Assembly (NCBI RefSeq): GCF_017302985.1
Contig: NZ_JAFIMU010000005.1
Location: 1-64,000 of the forward strand
Length of the DNA: 64,000 bases
Origin: Corallococcus macrosporus
GTDB taxonomy: Bacteria; Myxococcota; Myxococcia; Myxococcales; Myxococcaceae
Reading direction: 5' to 3'
Shown one piece after another: positions 22,024 to 30,103 of this stretch. The translations under genes and the position numbers were made by a program. Below the pieces are notes generated by a model. That model made no database searches. It saw nothing but the letters and a program-made list of their open reading frames with translations, and was not told the origin of the DNA. The first letter of the stretch is position 1. Each line of letters opens with the position of its first letter.

Positions 22024-22983
22024 ATGGCGGCGAAGCGGAAGCTGGGAACGACGGGCCTGGAGGTGTTCCCGCTGTGTCTGGGCGGGAACGTCTTCGGCTG
22101 GACGGTGGACGAGGCCACCTCGTTCGCCGTGCTCGATACTTTCGTGGAGGGCGGCGGCAACTTCGTGGACACCGCGGACGTGTACTCGCGGTGGATCCCC
22201 GGCCACGTGGGCGGCGAGTCCGAGACGGTGCTGGGGAAGTGGATTGCCTCGCGCAAGGCGAAGGACCGCCTCCTGGTGGCAACGAAGGTCGGCGCGGAGA
22301 CGGCGCTGGGCAAGGGCCTCACGCGCGAGCACATCGAGAAGAGCGTGGACGCGTCCCTGCGCCGGCTGGGCGTGGAGCGCATCGACCTGTACTACTCGCA
22401 CTACGACGACCCGAACACGCCCCTGGAGGAGACGCTCCGCGCCTTCGACGCGCTGGTGAAGGCGGGCAAGGTGAAGGCGCTGGGTCTGAGCAACCACTCG
22501 GCGGAGCGCGCGCAGGAGGCGCTGGACACGCAGAAGCGGCTGGGGCTCACGCGCTACACCGTCATCCAACCCGAGTACAACCTGGTGGAGCGTCCGAAGT
22601 TCGAGGGCGCGCTCCAGCGGGTGTGTGAGAAGGAGGGGCTCGCCGTGGCGCCCTACTTCGGGCTGGCCGCGGGCTTCCTCACCGGCAAGTACCAGGAGGG
22701 GCAGCCGCCGCCGGCGTCACCGCGCGCGGGCAACGTGCTCAAGAAGTACGGCAACGCGAAGGGCTGGGGCGTCGTCGCCGCGCTGAAGAAGGTGGCGGAG
22801 CGCCGGGGTGCCACGCCGTCGCAGGTGGCGCTCGCGTGGCTGGAGACGCGGCCCACGGTGGTGGCGCCCATCGCCAGCGCCACGTCCGTGCCGCAGGTGA
22901 AGGAGCTGCTCGGGGCCTTCTCCCTGAAGCTGGAAGCGGACGACCTGCGCGAGCTGGACAGCGCGTCTATGTTTCATCCGTGA
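22024..22983 (+). CDS. Aldo/keto reductase
   Basis: 319 residues. TIM-barrel NADPH-dependent oxidoreductase with LGTTGLEVFPLCLGGNVFG at the start, NFVDTADVYS with the catalytic Asp-Tyr, ATKVG with Lys, YYSHYDDPNTPLEETL and a C-terminal cofactor site (PIASATSVPQVKELL). It is related to the general-stress and YghZ-like families. It starts 32 bp after glgB with AAAGGA upstream, so may be co-transcribed, though a role in glucan metabolism is not evident. Its 3' end overlaps the convergent PilZ gene by 17 bp. Confidence 0.9.
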   Translation: MAAKRKLGTTGLEVFPLCLGGNVFGWTVDEATSFAVLDTFVEGGGNFVDTADVYSRWIPGHVGGESETVLGKWIASRKAKDRLLVATKVGAETALGKGLTREHIEKSVDASLRRLGVERIDLYYSHYDDPNTPLEETLRAFDALVKAGKVKALGLSNHSAERAQEALDTQKRLGLTRYTVIQPEYNLVERPKFEGALQRVCEKEGLAVAPYFGLAAGFLTGKYQEGQPPPASPRAGNVLKKYGNAKGWGVVAALKKVAERRGATPSQVALAWLETRPTVVAPIASATSVPQVKELLGAFSLKLEADDLRELDSASMFHP

Positions 22984-23305
22984 CGAGCACTGTCTTCAGC
23001 CGCTCCAGGATGGGCTCCGGCACGTCGATGAAGGACAGGCCGACTTCGAAGCGGGCCACCGCGTCCTTGGGTAACTTGATGGCCCAGACGATGCGCGCGG
23101 TACATTCCACCGAGCTGCCGTCGGGCAAAAACAGCTCCAGGTCCAGCCGCGAGCCCACGTCCTGCGGCTCGTCCGAGTAGATGCGCGCGCCCCCGAGGCT
23201 GACGTCGAGCACCTGCTTCTTGTCGCCCACCTTCATTCGCGCGGGACGCGAGTAGAGGGGCGCGTGGATGCGGGGAAAAGCGCGGCGATCGATGGGAGAG
23301 GTCAT
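22967..23305 (-). CDS. PilZ-domain protein
   Basis: 112 residues, a stand-alone PilZ domain. It shows the cyclic-di-GMP motif RRAFPR (residues 7-12) and DVSLGGA (about 34-40), followed by beta-barrel strands (LDLELFLPDGSSVECTARI, FEVGLSFIDV). It probably binds cyclic di-GMP and acts on an unknown partner. The ATG at 23305 lacks a clear ribosome site; in-frame starts upstream exist (to 23359) but would add a hydrophobic stretch outside the family. Confidence 0.88.
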   Translation of the reverse strand: MTSPIDRRAFPRIHAPLYSRPARMKVGDKKQVLDVSLGGARIYSDEPQDVGSRLDLELFLPDGSSVECTARIVWAIKLPKDAVARFEVGLSFIDVPEPILERLKTVLVTDET

Positions 23306-23419
23306 CTGGAGTGTCACGATCAGCCATCCTAGCGTGACTGTCACGAAAGGGCATATCACCCCACCGTCGCGGAGGTGACCCGTGGGGTCGGGCCACCTCC
23401 GCGTGGGTTCCGGCCCACC

Positions 23420-24208
23420 CTACCCGGGGCTACCGCCTGGCGCGTCGAGCCCCGGCGCATCCCGCGCCAGCTCGTCGCAGATGAGCGCCTGGATGCGGAA
23501 GGCCAGCCGCGCCTCCTGGACCACCTCCTGGGCCTCGCCCTCCGTCAGCGTCACCTCGTCCAGGCGGGCCGTCAGCCGGGCCTGGAAGGCGAGCAGCTCT
23601 CCGGCGGACACCGCGTTGTAGAAGGCCGTGCCCCGGCCGTTCTCCAGCTCGAACGCGCGCGCGATGAGCCCCGAGCGCTGGGGCGCGGTGAAGAGGTCCT
23701 GGACGCAGCGTGCCCAGGCATGGGCGATGAGCAGGTGCGGGGCCTCCGCCGCCACCTCGAGGATGCGCTCGGCGTGCAGCCGCGTCTCCGCGCAGGCGAA
23801 GGGCTTCGTGCGCGTGTCGCCGCAGAACCAGTCCAGGTCCGCCACCAGCGCGGAGGTCCGCCGCAGCTCCGGCAGCCGCAGCACCCGCGCGAGCGGGCCG
23901 TCCTTGAGCGCCGGCAGCACGGACTCCAGCGCCTCGTAGACGACGTGCAACTGGCGCAGGTGGTTCACGTAGTGACGGGCCCGCACGAACTGGCCGTAGA
24001 CGCCGCCGTTCCACGAGCCGTGGAAGAGCGCCTCCAGGAAGGTCGACTGCTCCGCCTGGCGCCGCGCCATCCCCGTCCCCTCCTCCAGCCGCGACGACAG
24101 CCGCTGCATGGACGGGAAGTCCACGGAGGCCATGGCCGTGGCCGGCAGGCGCCGGTCCCTCGCGGAGCGCTCGAAGCCGCCCCAGCGCAGCGTGCCCCGG
24201 AGGCTCAC
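23420..24208 (-). CDS. Heme-oxygenase-fold protein lacking canonical heme-ligand residues
   Basis: 262 residues. Residues 37-240 follow the heme oxygenase family: LEEGTGMARRQAE aligns with LKEATKEVHTQAE of mammalian HO-1, HVVYEALE with HIYVALE, LIAHAWARCVQDL with LVAHAYTRYLGDL, then GTAFYNAV and a late EARLAF. The proximal histidine position is Arg49 and the distal GDLSGGQ glycines are absent, so classic heme cleavage is doubtful. The GTG start at 24208 overlaps the TGA of the small upstream gene. A Fur-box-like site before that gene suggests iron control. It could bind another ligand or use heme differently (inference). Confidence 0.75.
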   Translation of the reverse strand: MSLRGTLRWGGFERSARDRRLPATAMASVDFPSMQRLSSRLEEGTGMARRQAEQSTFLEALFHGSWNGGVYGQFVRARHYVNHLRQLHVVYEALESVLPALKDGPLARVLRLPELRRTSALVADLDWFCGDTRTKPFACAETRLHAERILEVAAEAPHLLIAHAWARCVQDLFTAPQRSGLIARAFELENGRGTAFYNAVSAGELLAFQARLTARLDEVTLTEGEAQEVVQEARLAFRIQALICDELARDAPGLDAPGGSPG

Positions 24209-24471
24209 TGCTTCCACCCACCGGTGGGCGCCCCGTGGGCGGCGGCGGGGGCCGGCGGCTCGGACACCTCGGCCTCGTGCGAGGGCGCGTGCGGCACCTC
24301 CAACTGCTGGATGGCCTCCACCAGGGTGTGGCCCAGCGCGCGCAGGACGTCCTCCTCCAGGCGAAGGGTGACAGGCCCCACCGCCAGGTGGATGTGCCCA
24401 CAGCTGCACCGCGTCACCTCCGCGCACGGGCCTCGCGCCAGCACCGCCCTGCAGCATCCCTGACCGAGCAT
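24205..24471 (-). CDS. Small Cys/His-rich protein (CxCGHxH), probably iron-regulated
   Basis: 88 residues; family not recognised. It shows GQGCCRAVLARGPC, then TRCSCGHIHLAVGPVTLRL, a Cys-x-Cys-x-His-x-His arrangement that could bind metal or heme, a helix (EEDVLRALGHTLVEAIQQL) and a Pro/Ala-rich tail. The ATG at 24471 is preferred to one at 24483 because GGAGG lies five bases before it. It is the first gene of a two-gene unit with the heme-oxygenase-like gene (GTGA overlap), directly downstream of a Fur-like box. Confidence 0.65.
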   Translation of the reverse strand: MLGQGCCRAVLARGPCAEVTRCSCGHIHLAVGPVTLRLEEDVLRALGHTLVEAIQQLEVPHAPSHEAEVSEPPAPAAAHGAPTGGWKQ

Positions 24472-24490
24472 CGCGACCTCCATTTGATTT

Positions 24491-24505
24491 TGATTATCGA
24501 AATCA
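24491..24505. promoter_or_regulatory. Candidate Fur box upstream of heme-oxygenase-like operon
   Basis: TGATTATCGAAATCA matches the 7-1-7 Fur consensus TGATAATNATTATCA at 10 of 14 arm positions and lies in an AT-rich island unusual for this genome. Wider symmetry (TTTGATTT ... AAATCAAA, 24483-24507) supports a regulator site. It is about 20 bp upstream of the minus-strand ATG at 24471, a position where binding would block transcription. Confidence 0.55.
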
Positions 24506-24593
24506 AATTCATGAGGCCACAACGCCCTTCCGCCGTCAAGCCCGGTCCGCGCCGTTCTGATCCGGAGCCCAGCGCCCGACACTCCAATCACAG

Positions 24594-24670
24594 ACATGAA
24601 ACATCAAAAACAAAGACAATCAATCACAAGCAAGACAAATGCATGCATTAAATGCATCAATGTTTCATGT
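24594..24670. repeat. AT-rich island with 11-bp inverted repeat
   Basis: ACATGAAACAT (24594-24604) and ATGTTTCATGT (24660-24670) are perfect inverted arms. Between them is an AT-rich tract with repeated ATGCAT units (24638-24658). Base composition differs sharply from the rest of the window. It lies in the 393-bp gap between the minus-strand gene start at 24471 and the plus-strand gene at 24865, and may hold promoters or a regulator site. Confidence 0.6.
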
Positions 24671-24725
24671 GTCGACATGAAGCTGCTCTTGTGTTCATGT
24701 AGGCACGACCCTTTCGCGGCACGGC

Positions 24726-24793
24726 AAAACTGGCTGAAGGTTTGTTCAGGGCCGTCCGGAGGACCGCGAAAACTGGCTGAAGGTTTGTTCAGG
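24726..24793. repeat. Perfect 25-bp direct repeat, period 43 bp
   Basis: Copies at 24726-24750 and 24769-24793 are identical, each starting AAAACTGG and containing CTGAAGGTTTGTTCAG, which itself has inverted ends CTGAA/TTCAG spaced six bases. A shorter TTCCGTTCAG follows at 24794. The copies lie 72-139 bp upstream of the lipoprotein start at 24865. The 43-bp period is near four helical turns, which suits tandem operator sites on one DNA face. Confidence 0.85.
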
Positions 24794-24864
24794 TTCCGTT
24801 CAGTGGATCCAGGGCCCTTGGCCGCTCACCTTCCCTCGGAGCCCCCGGCTGGGAAGATGGGACC

Positions 24865-26262
24865 ATGCGGCTACCACTCGTGCTGACGACCTTCCTGGGG
24901 TTGGCGTCCTTGCAGTCCGGCTGCCGGTCCAACGCCCCCGAGCCCTCCGCTCCCCAGGACTCGGGCGTGGTGGTGGACGCGGGCATCAGCGACGCGGGCG
25001 TGACGCCGGACGCCGGCCCGCCTCCCGGGTGGACGCTCCAGGCCACGGAGGTCCAGGTCCCCGAGGGCCTGCGGGGTGCGCCGTTCGACGTGCCGCGCTC
25101 CCTGAACATCCCATCAGGCATGACGGTGTCGGTCTGGGCGCGGGTGCCGGGGGCACGCTTCATCGCGTTCTCGCCGGAGGGCACCCTGCTCGTCTCCGTG
25201 CCCGGCCAGGGCAAGGTGATGCAGGTGCGTCCCCGCGCGGGCCAGGCGCCGGAGGTGACGCAGTGGGCGGGCGGACTGGGGCGGCCCCACGACCTCGTCT
25301 TCCACGAGCGCGACGGGCAGGTGTGGGTCTTCCTGTCGGAGAAGGACCGCGTCACGCGCTCGCGCTGGACGGCCGGTGAGGCGGCGCGCGGCGCGGTGGA
25401 GACCGTCGTCTCCGGGCTGCCGGACGCGTCCCTGCCGGAGCTGCAGGGCGCCTACGGCCACGAGCTCAAGAACCTCGCGGTGGACTCGCAGCACCGCGTC
25501 TACGTGTCCATCGCGTCCACCTGCAACGTGTGCCTGAGCGACACCACCAGCGACCCGCTGCGCGGCGCCATCTACCGGTGGGACTGGAGCGGCGGCTCGC
25601 GCGAGCTGTTCGCGAGGGGCCTGCGCAACGCGGAGGGGCTGGCGTGGGAGCCGGGCACGGACACGCTGTGGGTGGCGGTCAACAACCGCGACAACACGCC
25701 CTACCCGTTCGACGACGACACCGGCCAGTACGGCCAGGTGATTTCCGAGTACGTGGACAACCACCCGCCGGAGGCCCTCGCCTCCGTGCGCCAGGGCGGC
25801 CACTACGGCTGGCCCTTCTGCAACCCCAACCCGGACACGGCCAGCGGCCTGAAGCACATGCCCCTGGACCGCGACTACGACATGAACCGGGACGGCTCGA
25901 AGGCGGACTGCGCGGCGTTGGACCGGACGGACCAGGGCATCCAGGCGCACTCGGCGCCCCTGGGCCTGACGTTCTTCGACGACGGGGAGCTCAACCCGGA
26001 GTGGAAGCGCGGCGCGCTCGTCGCCTACCACGGCTCGTGGAACCGCACGGTGCGGACCGGCTACAAGGTCACCGCCTTCCCGTGGGACCTGGCCACCCAC
26101 CAGCCCACGGCCGAGGTGGACGTCGTCACCGGCTTCATCAACCCCGACCAGAGCATCTGGGGCCGGCCGGTGGACGTGGCCCTGGCCCCGGGCCGGGCGT
26201 TCATCGTCAGCGACGACCAGGCCGGGGCGCTCTACCGCATCGAGCCCCTCCGCCTGCCGTAG
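24865..26262 (+). CDS. Glucose/sorbosone-dehydrogenase-like beta-propeller lipoprotein
   Basis: 465 residues. A signal peptide ends in the lipobox LQSGC (Cys20), followed by an Asp/Ala/Pro linker to about residue 55. The rest is a six-bladed-propeller domain like soluble PQQ-dependent sugar dehydrogenases: LPELQGAYGHELKNLAVD, GLRNAEGLAWEP, and the characteristic GGHYGWPFCNPNPD and YHGSWNRT. It probably oxidises a sugar or polyol at the cell surface, with PQQ as cofactor; many relatives remain uncharacterised. Two 25-bp repeats sit in its upstream region. It ends four bases from the convergent GGCT-like gene. Confidence 0.85.
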   Translation: MRLPLVLTTFLGLASLQSGCRSNAPEPSAPQDSGVVVDAGISDAGVTPDAGPPPGWTLQATEVQVPEGLRGAPFDVPRSLNIPSGMTVSVWARVPGARFIAFSPEGTLLVSVPGQGKVMQVRPRAGQAPEVTQWAGGLGRPHDLVFHERDGQVWVFLSEKDRVTRSRWTAGEAARGAVETVVSGLPDASLPELQGAYGHELKNLAVDSQHRVYVSIASTCNVCLSDTTSDPLRGAIYRWDWSGGSRELFARGLRNAEGLAWEPGTDTLWVAVNNRDNTPYPFDDDTGQYGQVISEYVDNHPPEALASVRQGGHYGWPFCNPNPDTASGLKHMPLDRDYDMNRDGSKADCAALDRTDQGIQAHSAPLGLTFFDDGELNPEWKRGALVAYHGSWNRTVRTGYKVTAFPWDLATHQPTAEVDVVTGFINPDQSIWGRPVDVALAPGRAFIVSDDQAGALYRIEPLRLP

Positions 26263-26266
26263 TCCG

Positions 26267-26794
26267 TCAGCGCGTCTCGCCGCGCGCCAGCTTCTCCACG
26301 TAGTCCGCGGGCAGCCCGGCGCTCTTCGCGCCGCGCACCAGCGCCTCCACGAAGCGCGGGCTCACCGGCCCGTCCGACGAGGCGCGGCGCGGGTTGGTCA
26401 CGAACGCGGTGGCCTCCACCTCCTGGCCCTCCACGCGCACGCGCACCGTGCGCTCCACGCACATGCTGGTGACGAAGCCCTCCTTGTGCTGGACGATGGG
26501 CCAGTCCTTGCCGGGAATCTCGAAGAGCCGGCCGTACACCCGCGCCCCCGGCGCGTCCGTGAGGCCCGCCACCCGGCCGCCCCACCAGCGCGACGGGAAG
26601 TCGTAGACGAGGTCCACGTCCAGCGCCTCCGCGAGCCGGCCCTCCGGCAGCTCGAAGAAGCCGTAGCTGTGCTGGTGCTTCCACTCGTCGAAGGCGGCCC
26701 GGTCCAGGATGGTCGAGTACGCGAAGTAGCGCCGGGGGGCGTTCGCGTCCGCCTGCTCGCGCGCCTTCATCACCTGGTCGTAGTGCGAATCCAT
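26267..26794 (-). CDS. Gamma-glutamylcyclotransferase-like (AIG2/GGCT) protein
   Basis: 175 residues. The start of the domain RRYFAYSTILD resembles the substrate loop YxAYGSNL of the GGCT fold, followed by VDLVYDFPSRWWGG, ARVYGRLFEIPG and a C-terminal helix pair. An active-site acid is likely but cannot be placed with certainty. It could act on gamma-glutamyl peptides or another amide. It lies 19 bp downstream of the GbsR-like gene and is probably the last gene of the polyprenyl-synthase unit. Confidence 0.68.
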   Translation of the reverse strand: MDSHYDQVMKAREQADANAPRRYFAYSTILDRAAFDEWKHQHSYGFFELPEGRLAEALDVDLVYDFPSRWWGGRVAGLTDAPGARVYGRLFEIPGKDWPIVQHKEGFVTSMCVERTVRVRVEGQEVEATAFVTNPRRASSDGPVSPRFVEALVRGAKSAGLPADYVEKLARGETR

Positions 26795-26813
26795 GCGTGT
26801 GCCCTCGTCTTGC

Positions 26814-27410
26814 CTACCGCTCGCCCTTGCGCGACAGGGCGCCGTCGCGGAACGCGCCCAGCACCCCGCCCACGTCCAGGCGGGACGTCTTGATGAACAG
26901 CCGCAGCGCGCGCTCCACGTGCTCGGCCAGGACGGCCATGCGCTCCAACCGCCGCAGCTTCTCCGGCTGCACGCCGCCCGCGACCTCCGCCAGCCGGCGC
27001 GCTTCCGACAGGTCCGCGCGGATGCGGGTGACGAAGGACGCCTCGCGCTCCTCCACCACGTGCGTCACCATCCGCACCAGGTCCGTCTCCGCCGCGTAGC
27101 GCCACACCGTGTCCTGCGGCACGCGCACCCGCTGGACGACGCCCCAGTGCTCCAGGTCGCGCAGCAGCATGGACACGCCGCCCTTGGACAGGTCCAGCTC
27201 GCGTTCAATCTCACCGGCGGTCAGCGGCTCGCCCCGCAGGTACAGCAGGCCCCACACCCGGCCCTGGTTGCGCTTGAAGCCCCAGAACTCGATGACGTTG
27301 CCCACCGCCTCCACCGCGATGGCTTCCCACGGTGCCAGCCGCCCATTGTCCGGCGGCGCGAGGGTCTTCTGGCTCCCGGGATCCCCCCCTGTCCACAGGT
27401 AGCCCTTCAC
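26814..27410 (-). CDS. GbsR/MarR-type transcriptional regulator
   Basis: 198 residues. The winged helix covers about 30-105 (NVIEFWGFKRNQGRVWGLLYL, LTAGEIERELDLSKGGVSML, HWGVVQRVRV), closely matching the GbsR family of MarR-like regulators, and is followed by a helical C-terminal half. The GTG start at 27410 overlaps the stop of the polyprenyl-synthase gene as GTGA, so the two are co-translated. GbsR proteins often sense small metabolites; here the linked isoprenoid enzyme suggests feedback on that unit (inference). The inverted repeat at 28436-28455 is a possible binding site. Confidence 0.85.
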   Translation of the reverse strand: MKGYLWTGGDPGSQKTLAPPDNGRLAPWEAIAVEAVGNVIEFWGFKRNQGRVWGLLYLRGEPLTAGEIERELDLSKGGVSMLLRDLEHWGVVQRVRVPQDTVWRYAAETDLVRMVTHVVEEREASFVTRIRADLSEARRLAEVAGGVQPEKLRRLERMAVLAEHVERALRLFIKTSRLDVGGVLGAFRDGALSRKGER

Positions 27411-28405
27411 GCAGCGCGCCCCTTCACCTGCTGCGCGATGCCCTCCGACAACCGGTGCGCCCAGCTCATCAGCTCCGCACCCGCGGCGTCGTTGGCGAAG
27501 GGCCCCAGCTTGTCGAGCGCCGCGCCGATCTCCGCGTTCATCATGTCCATGGACGCCTCCACCGCGCCGGTGGCCTCGATGGCGGCGCCAATCTCCCGGG
27601 TGCGCTCCGGGGTGATGACGGAGAACGCCCACGCGTCCTTGAGCTTGCGGCGCAGGGACTCGTCCCGCGACACCGCCAGCAGGATGGGCAGCGACGGCGT
27701 GCGCGAGTGCACGTCCGCGTACCGGGGCTTGCCCACGTCCGTGCCCAGGATGTCGCGGATGTCGTCGGCGATCTGGAACGCCACGCCCAGGTGCCGGCCA
27801 AAGGCGTCGAAGCGGGCCTGCGCCTCCGGCTGATCCGCCAGCGTCGCGGCCGCCTTGCCGCACCAGCCGAACAGCGAGCCCGTCTTGCCCTCGGCGATGT
27901 AGCGCAGCCGCGTGAGCGGCAGGTTCAGGTCGCCGCGCGCCTCCACCTCCGCGATGGCCGCGCGGGTCATCTCCGTGACGATGGCCAGGCCGCTCTGCAC
28001 CAGGCGCGCGTCCAGCATGGACAGCCGCGACAGCGCCGTGGACAGGATGAGGTCGCCGCTCATCACCGCGACGATGTTGCCCCAGCGCGCGTTCACCGTC
28101 GGGCGCCCGCGGCGGAACATGCCCGCGTCCACCACGTCGTCATGCAGCAGGCTGGCCGAGTGGATCATCTCCGCCGCCACGCCCACGTCCACCAGCCGCG
28201 CGGCCGGCACACCCACGACGCTGCCGAACAGGCGGACGAGCATGGGGCGCGCCCGCTTGCCCCCGGCGCCCAGGCACAGGTGGCGCGCCGCATCCATCAG
28301 CGTGTCGCCCTTCACGTCCGGCCCGACGTCGCCATCCGCGAGCAATTCGGTCAGACGCTGCTCCACCTGCCCCAGAAACTCCGTCAGCTCGTGAGCGACA
28401 TCCAT
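27407..28405 (-). CDS. Polyprenyl diphosphate synthase
   Basis: 332 residues. Trans-isoprenyl synthase with GGKRARPML (substrate binding), first Asp-rich motif LLHDDVVD at 86-93, GKTGSLFGW, and second Asp-rich motif FQIADDIRDILGTDVGK, where the usual third position of DDxxD is Arg. It builds linear polyprenyl diphosphate from IPP. Product length cannot be read, but it resembles octaprenyl/heptaprenyl synthases used for quinone side chains. It is first in a unit with a GbsR-like regulator. Confidence 0.92.
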   Translation of the reverse strand: MDVAHELTEFLGQVEQRLTELLADGDVGPDVKGDTLMDAARHLCLGAGGKRARPMLVRLFGSVVGVPAARLVDVGVAAEMIHSASLLHDDVVDAGMFRRGRPTVNARWGNIVAVMSGDLILSTALSRLSMLDARLVQSGLAIVTEMTRAAIAEVEARGDLNLPLTRLRYIAEGKTGSLFGWCGKAAATLADQPEAQARFDAFGRHLGVAFQIADDIRDILGTDVGKPRYADVHSRTPSLPILLAVSRDESLRRKLKDAWAFSVITPERTREIGAAIEATGAVEASMDMMNAEIGAALDKLGPFANDAAGAELMSWAHRLSEGIAQQVKGRAA

Positions 28406-28435
28406 GTGCGCGGTCTCCTTCCGGGCCGTTCATAT

Positions 28436-28455
28436 AGTTCAAGACCGCGTGAACT
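28436..28455. promoter_or_regulatory. Inverted repeat upstream of polyprenyl-synthase operon
   Basis: AGTTCA (28436-28441) and TGAACT (28450-28455) flank eight bases, with a further GTTCA at 28428-28432. It is about 30 bp upstream of the minus-strand gene at 28405 and in the gap to the divergent MFS gene, fitting an operator for the encoded GbsR-like regulator. Confidence 0.4.
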
Positions 28456-28570
28456 GCACCTGAATCCCTTCTGCCCACCAGGCGGGCGGACAGTGCGTCG
28501 AACGCAGGGGATAAGCCCGGTTGGTGTCCGGCCGGCCCTGGCGGACGCTTTGGGGTCCGATTGAGAGGGA

Positions 28571-30103
28571 ATGCGCGGCCATGGGAAACGAATCCCAGTG
28601 TCCGCCGCCCTCCGCCGTCGCCTCGTCCAGAGCTTCGCTTCCCTCGCCACCGGCGTCCCCCTCTTCCGCCCTGGCGCCTCACTGCCCGGCTCGTCCGCGC
28701 CCCTGCTGGGAGCCCCCCCTCCCCCGGACGGTCGCCAGGGCCCGCCCCTCCACAAGCGGCTCCGCGCGTCCCTGCGGGTGTCCGTCGTGGAGGGGATGTT
28801 CGCGGAGGTGTTCACCGCGTGCGCGGGTCCCACCGTCCTCACCGCGTGGGCCATCGCGCTGAAGCTGGGGCCCTTCCTCGTGGGCGTGATGACGGCGCTG
28901 CCGTTCTTCGCGCAGTTCGTGCAGTTCCCCGCCGCGTGGCTCACCCTGTGTTTCGGCCACCGGCGCGTGGCGCTGACGGCGGTGTGCCTGTCGCGGCTCG
29001 CGCTCCTGCCCATGGCCCTGATTCCGTGGCTGGGCCTGTCGCTGGAGGGGCAGCAGCACCTGCTGCTCGCCGTGGCGGGGGCCTCCGCGCTGCTGGCCGT
29101 GGTGGGCAACAACGCCTGGGTGGCGTGGATGGGGGAGCTGGTCCCCAGCGCCGTGCGGGGCCGCTTCTTCGGCAAGCGCACCGCGCTCACCACGCTGATG
29201 GGCACCGCCGCGTCGCTCACCGCGGGCCTGCTGATGGACCGGCTCAAGGGGCTGGACGGGGTGGGCCTGGCGCTGCCGCTGCTGGCGCTCGCCGCGTGCG
29301 TCATGGGCGTCGTCACCACGCTGATGATGGCCGCGCAGCATGACCCCGCGCCCCCGGGCAGCGCGCCGAAGCTGGAGCTCAAGGCGGCGCTCCTGCCGTG
29401 GAAGGACGACGGCGCGCGCCGGGTGCTGCTGTATCAGGTGGCGTGGAACGCGGCGGTGGGCGTGTCCGCGCCCTTCTTCGCGCTGCACAGCCTGCAGAAC
29501 CTCAAGATGACCTTCGTCATCATGGCGCTGCACGCGGCGGCGGTGGCGGGGGTGCGCGTGCTGACGGCGCCCCTGTGGGGCCGCGCCATCGACCGGCTGG
29601 GCGCACAGCCCGTGCTGATGTGCTGCTCGCTGGGCATCAGCGCCATCCCCATGCTGTGGCTCTTGCCCTCGGCGGGGACGCTCTGGCCGCTCTTGTTCGA
29701 CGTGCTCCTGGCGGGCTCGCTGTGGAGCGGCCACGGCCTGGCCATCTTCGCGCTGCCCCTCACGGTGGCGCCGCGCCGGGGCCGGCCCTTCTACCTGGCG
29801 GCGTTCGCCACCGCGGGCGGGCTGGCCTACGCGGCGGCCGCGGCCCTGGGCGGGGCGCTGGCGGCGCAGGTGCCCCAGCAGTTCATGCTGGGCGGCCACC
29901 TGTGGGTGAACCTGCACGTGCTCTTCGTCGTGTCGTCGGTGGCGCGGCTGGGCGCCGCCTTCCTCGCGGCCCGGGTGAACGAACCCGGCGCCGCCACCAC
30001 GCGCACCGTGGCCCAGGTGGTGGAGCGGTTCCTGCCCCGCCCCCGCGCGGTTACAGCCGGTAGTCGCGCACCATCGCCGCCACGCGCTCCGACAGGAGCT
30101 TGA
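28571..30103 (+). CDS. Major facilitator superfamily membrane protein
   Basis: 510 residues with about ten to twelve hydrophobic helices. A conserved inter-helix loop (FGKRTALTTLMGTAASLTAGLLMDRL) and a central cytoplasmic loop near LELKAALLPWKDDGARR divide two halves. The N-terminal about 65 residues are Pro/Ser-rich and non-membrane. Substrate is unknown. The ATG at 28571 opens the frame; a start nearer the first helix is possible. The last 53 bp overlap the convergent chemoreceptor gene. Confidence 0.82.
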   Translation: MRGHGKRIPVSAALRRRLVQSFASLATGVPLFRPGASLPGSSAPLLGAPPPPDGRQGPPLHKRLRASLRVSVVEGMFAEVFTACAGPTVLTAWAIALKLGPFLVGVMTALPFFAQFVQFPAAWLTLCFGHRRVALTAVCLSRLALLPMALIPWLGLSLEGQQHLLLAVAGASALLAVVGNNAWVAWMGELVPSAVRGRFFGKRTALTTLMGTAASLTAGLLMDRLKGLDGVGLALPLLALAACVMGVVTTLMMAAQHDPAPPGSAPKLELKAALLPWKDDGARRVLLYQVAWNAAVGVSAPFFALHSLQNLKMTFVIMALHAAAVAGVRVLTAPLWGRAIDRLGAQPVLMCCSLGISAIPMLWLLPSAGTLWPLLFDVLLAGSLWSGHGLAIFALPLTVAPRRGRPFYLAAFATAGGLAYAAAAALGGALAAQVPQQFMLGGHLWVNLHVLFVVSSVARLGAAFLAARVNEPGAATTRTVAQVVERFLPRPRAVTAGSRAPSPPRAPTGA

